64,000 nucleotides of DNA from Homoserinimonas sp. OAct 916 (GTDB taxonomy: Bacteria > Actinomycetota > Actinomycetes > Actinomycetales > Microbacteriaceae), in NCBI RefSeq assembly GCF_003260275.1, contig NZ_QJHB01000006.1:186001-250000 (forward strand). The letters run 5' to 3'. Positions 29,353-38,221 of this stretch are shown one piece after another. Every line of letters begins with the position of its first letter. Position 1 is the first letter of the stretch. Made by a program: the position numbers and the translations under genes. The notes under the pieces were generated by a model. It made no database searches and was not told the origin of the DNA. It was given only the letters and a program-made list of their open reading frames with translations.

Positions 29353-31824
29353 ATGAACGCAGACGACACTTTCGATAATATCCACGCGAGCGAACGAATC
29401 GAAGACATCGATGTCTCCGAAGAGATGCAGACCTCCTTTCTGGAGTACGCCTATTCGGTCATCTATTCGCGCGCGTTGCCCGATGCCCGCGACGGGCTGA
29501 AACCGGTCCAGCGCCGCATCCTCTATCAGATGACCGAGATGGGACTTCGACCAGACAAGGGCCACGTCAAGAGCGCGCGGGTCGTCGGTGAGGTGATGGG
29601 CAAGCTTCACCCCCACGGCGACGCCTCGATCTACGATGCCCTGGTCAGGTTGGCGCAGTCGTTCACCATGCGCGTGCCGTTGATCGACGGCCACGGAAAC
29701 TTTGGTTCCCTCGATGACGGCCCTGCAGCGCCCCGCTACACCGAAGCCAGACTGGCCGGCCCTGCGCTCGCGATGACCGACGACTTGGCCGAAGACGTCG
29801 TGGATTTCGTGCCCAACTACGACAATCAGCTCCTGCAACCCGAGGTTCTACCGGCGGCATACCCGAACCTCCTGGTGAACGGGGCCAGCGGTATCGCCGT
29901 GGGTATGGCCACCAACATGGCGCCGCACAACATGATCGAGGTGATTGCGGCCGCCAGGCACCTGCTGGCTCACCCCGACGCCAGCCTCGATGATTTGATG
30001 GAATTCGTTCCCGGCCCCGACCTGCCCGGCGGCGGCACAATCGTCGGGTTGTCGGGGATCAGGGATGCCTACGCGACCGGACGCGGCAGTTTCCGCATCC
30101 GTGCCCGGGTGGCCGTGGAGGCCCTGACCGCGCGCAAGAGCGGGCTCGTGGTCACCGAACTGCCCTACCTCGTCGGGCCGGAGAAGGTGATCGAGAAGAT
30201 CAAGGAGGGCGTCAACGCGAAGAAGATCAACGGCATCTCCGACGTCACCGATCTCACCGATCGCAGCCACGGGCTCCGTCTGGTCATCGGCATCAAGACC
30301 GGCTTCAGCACCGACGCCGTGCTGGAGCAGCTCTACCGCTTGACTCCGCTGGAATCATCGTTCAACATCAACAACGTCGCGCTGGTCAACGGCGGCCCGA
30401 AGACCTTGGGGCTGCGCGAACTCCTCGACGTCTATGTGGGGCACCGCATCCAGGTCGTGACCCGTCGAAGTGAGTTCCGGCTTGCCCGGCGCAGGGAACG
30501 GCTTCACCTGGTCGAGGGCCTTCTGATCGCGATCCTCGATATCGACGAGGTCATCCAGGTCATTCGCTCCAGTGACGACACAGCACAGGCGCGCACCCGG
30601 TTGATGGAGGTCTTCGATCTCACCCTGATCCAGACCGACTACATCCTCGAATTGCAGTTGCGCAGGCTGACCAAGTTTTCGCGCATCGAGTTGGAATCAG
30701 AACGGGACAGACTTCGCGCCGAGATCGACGAGCTGGTCGCCCTGCTGGCCAGCACCCCGGCGATCCGCGCCCTCGTCTCGGCCGAGTTGGCTGAGGTCTC
30801 CGACCGATTCGGCACGCCGAGGCGCACCCTGCTGACGGATGCGCGGCCGATCGCCACCGGTGCCGCTGCCAAGCGCGCCGCCGCTGTTCTGGAGGTGGCC
30901 GATGTTCCGTGCCGCGTGTTCCTGAGCGCAACCGGGCGCATCGCCCGGGTCGACCTGGTCGGCGCCGAGCAGGCGCCGCTGACGATCACCGTTCCGGCCA
31001 GGCGGAGCAAACACGACGCCATCCGGTCCTCGATCGACACCACCAGCAGGGCTGAGATCGGCGCTGTCACCAGCCGTGGCCGTCTCATCCGCTTCACCCC
31101 GGTGGATCTGCCCATGCTGCCGGCCACGTCGATCCAACTGGCCGCCGGGGTGACCGTCGCCGAATACCTGGGTCTCACTGATCGATCTGAATCCGTACTC
31201 GCTCTGGTTTCGCTTACTTCAGAGCAACCCATCGTTGTCGGCACCAGCCAGGGCGTCGTGAAACGAGTCATCGCAGGGAACTACCCCAACCGTCCCGATT
31301 TCGAACTGATCGGCCTGAAGCCCGGTGATACCGTCATCGGTGCCGGGCAGGGCACCGATGACGATGAGTTGGTCTTCGTCACCTCGGACGCCCAGTTGCT
31401 GCGTTTCCCCGCATCAGTGGTGCGCCCCCAGGGCTGCCCCGCAGCCGGAATGGCCGGGGTCAAACTGTCCGCCGGAGCCCAGGCGGTGTTCTTCACGGCA
31501 CTGTCAGCAGCCGATGCCGCAGACGCGGAGGTGGTGACCATCGCCGCCGGCGCGCCAACCCTGCTCGGCGACGAGACGGGGAGCGCGAAAGTCAGCGACC
31601 TCGCAGAGTTCCCCGGCAAGGGCCGGGCCACCGGCGGCGTTCGCGCCCACCGATTCCTCAAGGGCGAGACGAATTTGCAGTTGGCGTGGGTCGGCGCCGC
31701 CCCCGCACACGCCGTGAGCTCGGTGGGCCAGGTGCGCGCGCTGCCGGAAGGTGGGGTCAGGCGAGATGGCTCTGGCACACCGTTGGAGGGCACTGTCGCC
31801 GCGGTCGGCGGCCAGATCCGCTGA
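29353..31824 (+). CDS. parC: DNA topoisomerase IV subunit A (ParC)
   Basis: Type IIA topoisomerase breakage-reunion subunit, 823 residues from ATG 29353. Catalytic Tyr129 lies in PRYTEARLA; the quinolone region is GKLHPHGDASIYDALVRLAQ; GIAVGMATNMAPHN is also present. The C-terminal beta-pinwheel is there, but the GyrA box is degenerate (GKGRATGG), which favours ParC over GyrA. parE lies tail to tail immediately downstream. An open frame further upstream overlaps the divergent phosphatase gene and is not used. Confidence 0.93.
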   Translation: MNADDTFDNIHASERIEDIDVSEEMQTSFLEYAYSVIYSRALPDARDGLKPVQRRILYQMTEMGLRPDKGHVKSARVVGEVMGKLHPHGDASIYDALVRLAQSFTMRVPLIDGHGNFGSLDDGPAAPRYTEARLAGPALAMTDDLAEDVVDFVPNYDNQLLQPEVLPAAYPNLLVNGASGIAVGMATNMAPHNMIEVIAAARHLLAHPDASLDDLMEFVPGPDLPGGGTIVGLSGIRDAYATGRGSFRIRARVAVEALTARKSGLVVTELPYLVGPEKVIEKIKEGVNAKKINGISDVTDLTDRSHGLRLVIGIKTGFSTDAVLEQLYRLTPLESSFNINNVALVNGGPKTLGLRELLDVYVGHRIQVVTRRSEFRLARRRERLHLVEGLLIAILDIDEVIQVIRSSDDTAQARTRLMEVFDLTLIQTDYILELQLRRLTKFSRIELESERDRLRAEIDELVALLASTPAIRALVSAELAEVSDRFGTPRRTLLTDARPIATGAAAKRAAAVLEVADVPCRVFLSATGRIARVDLVGAEQAPLTITVPARRSKHDAIRSSIDTTSRAEIGAVTSRGRLIRFTPVDLPMLPATSIQLAAGVTVAEYLGLTDRSESVLALVSLTSEQPIVVGTSQGVVKRVIAGNYPNRPDFELIGLKPGDTVIGAGQGTDDDELVFVTSDAQLLRFPASVVRPQGCPAAGMAGVKLSAGAQAVFFTALSAADAADAEVVTIAAGAPTLLGDETGSAKVSDLAEFPGKGRATGGVRAHRFLKGETNLQLAWVGAAPAHAVSSVGQVRALPEGGVRRDGSGTPLEGTVAAVGGQIR

Positions 31825-31852
31825 ATCGCGGCCGTACTACCGCTCACTCAGG

Positions 31853-31886
31853 CGTCGATGCGCTCGATCAGACGTCGATGCGCTCG
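31853..31886. repeat. 20-bp tandem duplication at the 3' end of parE
   Basis: CGTCGATGCGCTCG occurs at 31853-31866 and 31873-31886, 20 bp apart. On the minus strand the two copies read as the parE ending (ERIDV, stop) and then an almost identical ERIDA-stop outside the gene. An older, longer end may have been shortened, or the end was duplicated. Confidence 0.7.
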
Positions 31887-33955
31887 CGGGAGAGGGTGTC
31901 CGAGCCCTCGATGATGAACTCCTTGCGTGGGGCTACTTCGTTGCCCATCAGCAGTTCGAACACGCGTCCAGCGTTTTCGGCGTCGCGCACGTTCACCCTT
32001 CTCAGGTTGCGGTGGCGACGGTCCATGGTCGTGAGCGCGAGTTGGTCCGCGTCCATCTCACCGAGTCCCTTGTACCGCTGGATCGGATCCTGGTAGCGCT
32101 TGCCCTTCTTCTTCAGCCCTGCCAGCACTCCCTGCAGTTCAGCCTCGGAATAGGTGTAGACCGTCTCGTTCGGTTTAGATCCGGGGTTCATCACGACCAC
32201 CCGGTGAAGGGGAGGCACCGCCGCGAACACACGACCGTCTTCGATCATGGGGCGCATGTAACGGAAGAACAGCGTGAGCAGCAGGGTGCGGATGTGGGCG
32301 CCGTCGACGTCGGCGTCACTCATGATGATCACCTTGCCGTAACGTGCCGCCGACAGGTCGAAGCTGCGCCCGGAGCCCGAGCCGATCACCTGGATGATCG
32401 ATGCGCATTCCGCATTCTGCAACATGTCAGAAACACTGGCCTTCTGCACGTTGAGAATCTTTCCGCGGATCGGCAGCAACGCCTGGTGTTCGCTGTCTCT
32501 GGCATGCTTGGCTGTTCCGAGGGCGGAGTCGCCCTCCACGATGAACAGTTCGCTGTTCTTCACGTCACTGGACCGGCAGTCGACGAGTTTGGCCGGCAGC
32601 GAGGAGTTCTCCAGGGCGTTCTTTCGCCGCTGGGTCTCCTTGTGTGCTCGCGCCGAGATGCGTGACTTCATCTCTGCGACGATCTTGTCGAGCAGGAGAG
32701 CTGACTGGGCCTTGTCGTCGCGTTTGGTCGACGCGAACCGTGCCTTCATCGCATCCGCCACGGTATTCGCGACGATGCTGCGCACGGCGGGCGTGCCCAG
32801 CACTTCTTTGGTCTGGCCCTCGAATTGCGGTTCCGGGAGGCGGACGGTCAAGACGGCGGTCAGCCCGGCGAAGACGTCGTCTTTCTCGAGCTTGCCCGTA
32901 CCGGCCTTCAGACGTCGACTGTTCGCTTCTACCTGTTTGCGCAGAAACTTCAGAATGCCTGCGTCGAATCCACTCTGGTGTGTGCCGCCCTTGGGCGTGG
33001 CAATGATATTGACGAAGCTGCGAACCACCGTGTCGTACCCGGTTCCCCAACGCAGCGCGATGTCGACCTGGCACTCACGCTCGAGTTCTGTGGCCACCAT
33101 TGCGCCACCGGGCGACAGCACGGGCACAGTCTCAGTGAAGGTGCCGGTTCCGGTCAAACGCCACGTGTCGGTGATCGCGGTGTCTGGCGCGAGAAAATCG
33201 ACGTATTCGCCGATCCCGCCGTCATAACGGAAGGTACTGCTGGTCTCCTCGTCTCCGCGCTTGTCGGTGATGTGGATGGATAGTCCGGGAATCAGGAACG
33301 CCGTCTGCCTGGCCCGCATCTCCAGTTCTTCGGTCACGAAGTGCGCACCCTTGGTGAAGACCTGGGGGTCTGCCCAGTATCGGATCCGGGTTCCGGTGGT
33401 CTTTTTTGCGACCTTGCCGAGCACCCGCAGTTCGCTGCCCTTCTCGAATGGGTGAAACGGCGCTTCGGGGTCGGGCCCGCCGGTGTCGGTGAAGACTCCC
33501 GGCTCTCCCCGGTGAAAACTCATCGCCCAGGTCTTACCGTCGCGGTCCACTTCGACGTCTAGCCTCGACGACAACGCGTTCACCACTGAGGCGCCGACTC
33601 CGTGCAGCCCACCGGACGAGGCGTACGATGCGGTGCCGAACTTTCCGCCGGCGTGCAACTTGGTCAATACCACCTCGACGCCGCTCAACCCGGTCTTGGG
33701 CTCGGCATCGACCGGGATGCCCCGGGCTCTGTCCCTCACCTCAACGCTGTTGTCGGGATGCAGAATGATGGTGATCTCGTCTCCGTGCCCAGCCAGTGCC
33801 TCGTCGACCGAGTTGTCGATGATCTCCCAGAGGCAGTGCATCAATCCGCGCGAGTCGGTCGAACCGATATACATTCCCGGGCGCTTGCGAACCGCCTCAA
33901 GCCCTTCGAGAACAGACAGGTGACGTGCGGAATAGTCAGAGCTCGACAAGCTCAT
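31868..33955 (-). CDS. parE: DNA topoisomerase IV subunit B (ParE)
   Basis: ATPase subunit of the type IIA topoisomerase, 695 residues. GHKL ATP site: EIIDNSVDEA, then DRARGIPV (residues 75-82), LHAGGKFG and GGLHGVGASVVNALS. The TOPRIM domain has VEGDSAL and DADVDGAHIRTLL, and the C-terminus has RYKGLGEMDADQL. The usual DDGRG of the ATP site reads DRARG (Ala77 in place of the first Gly). Start ATG 33955 directly behind AGGAGG. The last 6 codons plus stop are tandemly duplicated downstream. Confidence 0.94.
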   Translation of the reverse strand: MSLSSSDYSARHLSVLEGLEAVRKRPGMYIGSTDSRGLMHCLWEIIDNSVDEALAGHGDEITIILHPDNSVEVRDRARGIPVDAEPKTGLSGVEVVLTKLHAGGKFGTASYASSGGLHGVGASVVNALSSRLDVEVDRDGKTWAMSFHRGEPGVFTDTGGPDPEAPFHPFEKGSELRVLGKVAKKTTGTRIRYWADPQVFTKGAHFVTEELEMRARQTAFLIPGLSIHITDKRGDEETSSTFRYDGGIGEYVDFLAPDTAITDTWRLTGTGTFTETVPVLSPGGAMVATELERECQVDIALRWGTGYDTVVRSFVNIIATPKGGTHQSGFDAGILKFLRKQVEANSRRLKAGTGKLEKDDVFAGLTAVLTVRLPEPQFEGQTKEVLGTPAVRSIVANTVADAMKARFASTKRDDKAQSALLLDKIVAEMKSRISARAHKETQRRKNALENSSLPAKLVDCRSSDVKNSELFIVEGDSALGTAKHARDSEHQALLPIRGKILNVQKASVSDMLQNAECASIIQVIGSGSGRSFDLSAARYGKVIIMSDADVDGAHIRTLLLTLFFRYMRPMIEDGRVFAAVPPLHRVVVMNPGSKPNETVYTYSEAELQGVLAGLKKKGKRYQDPIQRYKGLGEMDADQLALTTMDRRHRNLRRVNVRDAENAGRVFELLMGNEVAPRKEFIIEGSDTLSRERIDV

Positions 33956-34205
33956 TCCTCCTGACGAGGTAGTGGGCGGATGGTCGTTCGATTCAACACT
34001 AGATCGTCACGGGTTGCCTGGCTGCGACGACACCCGAGATAACAATTGCTACGCGGTCAGCGAACTACCGTCAGATTGGCTCGTGATCTTCAGTGTGAAG
34101 TGCTTGTATGTAGGTAATCGGCACTACCGGTCTTGGCGAAGGAAAACTCCTTCCACTCAGATCGGGCAGGAAGTCCGCCCAGATCGAGAAGTGGAGGAGC
34201 ATCCC

Positions 34206-34442
34206 ATGTCACAGATTGCAACCAACGCCCAATCCGTGGACGAGTTAGGCGCTGCGCCACAGCTGACAGCCCTGGATCGTTGCGACAGTTGCGGCGCTCA
34301 GGCCTACATCAGGGTACGCGTCGCCACCGGAGAACTTCTGTTCTGCGCCCACCACGGCAAGAAGTATGAAGAGAAGCTCTCGGCCATCGCGGAGAGCTGG
34401 CACGACGAGTCGAGCCGACTCCTCGAGAACCAGGGCGCCTGA
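34206..34442 (+). CDS. DUF7455 family small zinc-binding-like protein
   Basis: 78 residues from ATG 34206, with GGAGGAGC upstream. Segments LDRCDSCGAQAYIRV (Cys26, Cys29) and LLFCAHHGKKYEEKL (Cys47, His49/His50) form a likely zinc site. It matches a small actinobacterial family often encoded near the primary sigma factor. Function unknown. The 250-bp gap before it holds its promoter and that of parE; no other gene is visible there. Confidence 0.88.
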   Translation: MSQIATNAQSVDELGAAPQLTALDRCDSCGAQAYIRVRVATGELLFCAHHGKKYEEKLSAIAESWHDESSRLLENQGA

Positions 34443-34461
34443 ACGACTGAGTTGGCCCATC

Positions 34462-34490
34462 CACCGAGAAAGCGCTCAGAGGCCGAGCGC
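34462..34490 (-). terminator. Probable terminator of the rpoD-murT-gatD operon
   Basis: On the minus strand GCGCTC and GAGCGC form a 6-bp stem around a 7-nt loop, followed by TTTCTC. It overlaps the gatD stop codon. The stem is short, so this is a moderate call. Confidence 0.5.
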
Positions 34491-35216
34491 GGTCGTCACT
34501 GCTGACCTCGCATTGGCTGCGAACCGATCGGCTTCCTGCGCCCGCGCAGACGTTGGCAGTGTGCGTCCGGTGCGCTCGAGTGCACGAGACAGCAGATGAT
34601 CGGCGAAGCTCGGATTCCGGGCCAGAATCGGGCCGTGCAGGTGGGTGCCGACCAATGAGCCGGTGAGTGCGCCTTCGGCTCCGTCACCGTTGCCGCTCCC
34701 GTAAGCCACGGTTCCGAGCGGCTTCTCGCCCTGCCCCAACCGATAGTCGGTGGAGTGGTTCTCGTAGCCCACCAACTGACCGTACGCCGTGTCCACGACC
34801 AGGTCATCGCTGATGCGCTGGCTGCGTTTGGATGCGGATCCGCTGAACAGGCCCAGCCCTGCCTCCGATGACCGCCCGGGCGTCAGGAAGCGCTGGCTCA
34901 AAAGGTACCAGCCGGTGCCCACTGCGAGCACCGGAACTCCGGCGGTACCAGCTGCCTCCAGCGCGGGCTGCACCGCCGCCAATCGTTCGTGCGCCCGAAC
35001 CACGTCGGGTTCGCTGCACGCACCGACCACAACGAAATCGACGTCGCGCGGCATCTGCTTGGCGTGCTCTACCTCGATGAGCGAGACGTTGGCGACTCCT
35101 GCCCAGCGCGCCCGTTGGGCGAGCACCCGTGCATTCGCAGCGTCGCCATTGGTGTTGAGGATGCTCGGAAACAGGGTCGCGATCACGAACGCATCGCGTT
35201 CGGTGCCGTCAGACAT
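34476..35216 (-). CDS. GatD-like glutamine amidotransferase subunit lacking the nucleophilic Cys
   Basis: 246 residues, class I glutamine-amidotransferase fold of the CobQ/GatD type. Family landmarks remain: LFPSILNTNGDAANARVL, SEAGLGLFSG, LVGYENHSTDY and VGTHLHGPILARNPSFADHLL with the catalytic-position His192/194. The nucleophile elbow, normally VLAxCGGYQLLG, reads VLAVGTGWYLLS, so the cysteine is Gly100 (GGC). Glutamine hydrolysis by the usual mechanism should be impossible. It overlaps the murT stop by 1 bp (TGATG). In other species MurT-GatD amidates D-Glu of lipid II; here a changed reaction is likely. Confidence 0.9.
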   Translation of the reverse strand: MSDGTERDAFVIATLFPSILNTNGDAANARVLAQRARWAGVANVSLIEVEHAKQMPRDVDFVVVGACSEPDVVRAHERLAAVQPALEAAGTAGVPVLAVGTGWYLLSQRFLTPGRSSEAGLGLFSGSASKRSQRISDDLVVDTAYGQLVGYENHSTDYRLGQGEKPLGTVAYGSGNGDGAEGALTGSLVGTHLHGPILARNPSFADHLLSRALERTGRTLPTSARAQEADRFAANARSAVTTALGL

Positions 35217-36481
35217 CAGACGGTCTCCTTGTTCACAGACAGCCCGAGGTGAACCCGGGTTCGCCGCATGGCATCGGCGGTGAAGATGATCGTCTTGTGA
35301 CCGACCGCAGGCTTCGGAAGCGCGAGGAATGCGTCCAAACCGGCGGCCAGATCAGGCTCCACCCGGTCGACAGCCACCCCGTCGTAGACGAGTTGCAGCG
35401 CGGCATCCCAGGCTTTCGATCCCGTCACCATGTTCACAGTTCCGAGGCCTGAGGTGTCCACCGGCCACAGGTACGACGGGTCACGGACGTCAGAACCGAC
35501 TGCGAGAAGAACTTGTTCTGTATTCGCCTCCATGCTGTCGAGGTTCAACTGGTAGCTGGCCGGGTTCTGCACGAGGATGAACTCCACGGTCTCCCCCCCG
35601 ATTTCGACGACCTCACCACGGCCGAACACCGGCGGCAATGAGCCGATGGTCTTCGCGGCCAGGGCGAGGTCGAATGATTCCCCGAGTATCGTTGCCGCGG
35701 TCTCGATCGCAGCGGCCGCGTCAACGGCGTAATGCACACCCCGGGCCGGCAACGTCACCCGGCACACCTCGCCCGCGTGAACGACCTCGGCTTCTCTGGC
35801 AGCGACGGAGACCAGCAGAGTGCCATCCTCTGCGGGGAGCCTCACATCGGTCATTGCGGTGTAGCCGAGCCCTCGCGGGTTCGCGGCCAATACCTCGTCA
35901 GACACTCCGAAATACCGGATGGCCGCGAGCACGTCGGGTGCGCCAGCAATCTCCATGAGGAAAGCGTCATCGGCATTCAGAATGACGGTGCCCCCGGTCG
36001 CCTCCGCCATGGTGTGCAACATGTCTGCCACCATCTGGGAATCGTGGAACCGATCGATCTGGTCGACCATGACGTTCGTCAGCAACAGAATATCCGGCTG
36101 CACACGCTCGACCAGGGCAGCGCCGTGCCCCTCGTCGAGTTCGAGCACGGCCATTCTTTGATGAACCCGGCCACGCAGGTCAGAACGTTCCAACAGCGCC
36201 GAGGTGAGCCCCTGCGCAATATTGGCCGTCGATGGGTTGGTGAATACTTCCACGCCGTGCGCAGCCAGAACCGCCACCACCATTTTTGTGATCGTTGATT
36301 TGCCTGCCGAGCCTGAAATCATGACCAGACCATCAGGAAAGCTCTTCAACGCGTGACCGAGGTATCCCGGCGCAATTGTGTTGACCACCAGTCCCGGGAT
36401 GGCCGAGCCGCCGCCGGGCTTTCGAATGCGGGCGAGCAGTCGCACCAGCCGTCCGCTCAGAACGGCTGCCGTGTAACGCAT
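35216..36481 (-). CDS. MurT-like Mur ligase without the zinc ribbon
   Basis: 421 residues, Mur-ligase family with C-terminal DUF1727. P-loop SGSAGKST (Lys61) replaces the usual GTNGKT; Mur features NPSTANIAQGLTSALL, LELDEGH, LLTNVMVDQIDRF and NADDAF follow. Canonical MurT carries a four-Cys zinc ribbon in its middle domain. Here the equivalent part (about 195-250) has no CXXC and the whole protein has one cysteine (Cys240). The DUF1727 motif resembling DxSWxWD reads DPSYLWP (334-340). It starts 13 bp after rpoD and is coupled to the GatD-like gene. Confidence 0.9.
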   Translation of the reverse strand: MRYTAAVLSGRLVRLLARIRKPGGGSAIPGLVVNTIAPGYLGHALKSFPDGLVMISGSAGKSTITKMVVAVLAAHGVEVFTNPSTANIAQGLTSALLERSDLRGRVHQRMAVLELDEGHGAALVERVQPDILLLTNVMVDQIDRFHDSQMVADMLHTMAEATGGTVILNADDAFLMEIAGAPDVLAAIRYFGVSDEVLAANPRGLGYTAMTDVRLPAEDGTLLVSVAAREAEVVHAGEVCRVTLPARGVHYAVDAAAAIETAATILGESFDLALAAKTIGSLPPVFGRGEVVEIGGETVEFILVQNPASYQLNLDSMEANTEQVLLAVGSDVRDPSYLWPVDTSGLGTVNMVTGSKAWDAALQLVYDGVAVDRVEPDLAAGLDAFLALPKPAVGHKTIIFTADAMRRTRVHLGLSVNKETV

Positions 36482-36494
36482 TCCTGCGTTCTCC

Positions 36495-38018
36495 CTACTC
36501 GAGGTAGTCGCGCAGCGATTGGGAGCGCGACGGGTGCCGGAGTTTGGCCATGGTCTTGGACTCTATCTGCCGAATGCGCTCACGAGTCACACCAAAGGTG
36601 TCGCCTATCTGGTCGAGAGTCTTCGGCATTCCGTCGCCCAGTCCGAACCGCATGCGAATCACGCCGGCTTCGCGCTCGGACAACGAGTCGAGCAGAGACT
36701 CCAGCTGACGCTGCAGCATGGTGAAGCCCACGGCATCGGCTGGAACCACTGCCTCGGTGTCTTCGATCAGGTCGCCGAACTCGCTGTCGCCGTCTTCTCC
36801 CAGTGGGGTGTGCAGTGAGATCGGCTCGCGACCGTACTTCTGCACCTCGACGACCTTCTCCGGGGTCATGTCCAGTTCGCGACTGAGCTCGTCGGGAGTT
36901 GGCTCCCGGCCGAGGTCCTGAAGCATCTGGCGCTGAACCCGCGCCAGCTTGTTGATGACCTCCACCATGTGCACGGGGATCCGAATCGTGCGCGCCTGGT
37001 CGGCCATGGCACGGGTGATCGCCTGCCGGATCCACCAGGTCGCGTAGGTCGAGAACTTGAAGCCCTTCGTGTAGTCGAACTTTTCAACCGCACGGATAAG
37101 ACCCAGGTTGCCCTCTTGGATGAGGTCGAGAAACTGCATGCCACGCCCGGTGTAGCGCTTGGCGAGGCTGACCACCAGTCTCAGGTTGGCACCGAGCAGG
37201 TGGCTCTTCGCGCGTTGACCATCACGGGCAACCCACTGCAGTTCGCGGGTCTCCTGCTTGGTGCGCTTCTCACCGTCAGCCAGCCGGTCCTCGGCGAACA
37301 GTCCTGCCTCGATCCGCATGGCCAGTTCGACTTCTTGGGCGGCGTTGAGCAGGGCCACGCGCCCGATCTGCTTCAAATAGTCCTTGACGGGGTCGGCGGT
37401 GGCTCCGGTGATTGCACCGGAGTAGACGGGGAGATCATCGTCGTCTTCCTTCGCGGTGAGAACGATTGCCCCGGTCGGCAGGGATCCGGCAGAACCAGTG
37501 GTCTCTGTGGACTCTTCGTCCTGGTCGTCATCGACCTCGATATCGGCGGAGGCGACCGCGAGGGCCTCATCCTTCGTGGTCGGCTTTGTGGCGGCCTTCT
37601 TCGCCGCTGGCTTCTTCGCGGCCGGGGCGGCGGCCTTGGCGGGCGCGGCCTTCTTGGCAGGCGCCTTCTGGGCGGGCGCGGCCTTGGCGACCGGAGCAGA
37701 GGCCCCCGCCTTCTCAGCAGCGGACTTGGTGGGCGCTGCCTTGGCCGCGGCCGCTTTCGTGGCAGGCGTCTTGCTCGCAGGCGTCTTGCTCGCGGGTGTC
37801 TTGGCCGCGGGTGTCTTGGCCGCTGGAGTCTTCGCTGCGGTCTTGGCGGGCGTCTTCGTCGCAGCAGCCTTCGTGGCGGCTGACTCGGTGGCAGTTGACC
37901 CGGTGGCAGTTGACTTCACTGTGGCGCTTGTGGTCGCCGAAGTCTCAGTCTTTGCCGCCGTTTTCTTGCGTGCAGCCGGGGCCGCCTCAGTCTTTTCCTG
38001 TGGAGCCTTGATGGCCAT
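36495..38018 (-). CDS. rpoD: Primary RNA polymerase sigma factor (SigA/RpoD/HrdB type)
   Basis: Group 1 sigma-70 factor, about 507 residues from ATG 38018 (AAAGG site upstream); the frame is open to 38123. Region 1.2 ([21 protein letters not shown]), region 2 ([39 protein letters not shown]), region 3 and region 4 ([18 protein letters not shown]) are intact. The first 160 residues are a histone-H1-like Ala/Lys/Pro repeat (AAKTPA, ASKTPA). It is the first gene of an operon with murT and gatD, only 13 bp apart. Confidence 0.97.
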   Translation of the reverse strand: MAIKAPQEKTEAAPAARKKTAAKTETSATTSATVKSTATGSTATESAATKAAATKTPAKTAAKTPAAKTPAAKTPASKTPASKTPATKAAAAKAAPTKSAAEKAGASAPVAKAAPAQKAPAKKAAPAKAAAPAAKKPAAKKAATKPTTKDEALAVASADIEVDDDQDEESTETTGSAGSLPTGAIVLTAKEDDDDLPVYSGAITGATADPVKDYLKQIGRVALLNAAQEVELAMRIEAGLFAEDRLADGEKRTKQETRELQWVARDGQRAKSHLLGANLRLVVSLAKRYTGRGMQFLDLIQEGNLGLIRAVEKFDYTKGFKFSTYATWWIRQAITRAMADQARTIRIPVHMVEVINKLARVQRQMLQDLGREPTPDELSRELDMTPEKVVEVQKYGREPISLHTPLGEDGDSEFGDLIEDTEAVVPADAVGFTMLQRQLESLLDSLSEREAGVIRMRFGLGDGMPKTLDQIGDTFGVTRERIRQIESKTMAKLRHPSRSQSLRDYLE

Positions 38019-38221
38019 TCCGTTACCTTTCACACCAGCCCACCACCTGCAATTCGGGGCACTTCCGGCTGGTTCCGGTTGAATGCGGACATTACTAAGA
38101 CCCATGTCAAGTCTTTCTGTCACAACCGCAGGCGGTTGAACGACCGAAAGCTCGAACGGGTCCTATTGACAAGTATTGCATATTTCAGTATGCGTAACAG
38201 CCACGCGTGTTCCGAGACGGT

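Noticed and set aside
36969-37883. 304-codon plus-strand frame rich in Gly/Arg/Leu
   Set aside because: Antisense of the Ala/Lys repeat of rpoD, which produces such frames automatically.
38166-38194. TTGACA-N17-TATGCG plus-strand promoter upstream of rpoD
   Set aside because: Good -35 and spacing, but a poor -10, and it would only drive antisense RNA into the MFS gene.
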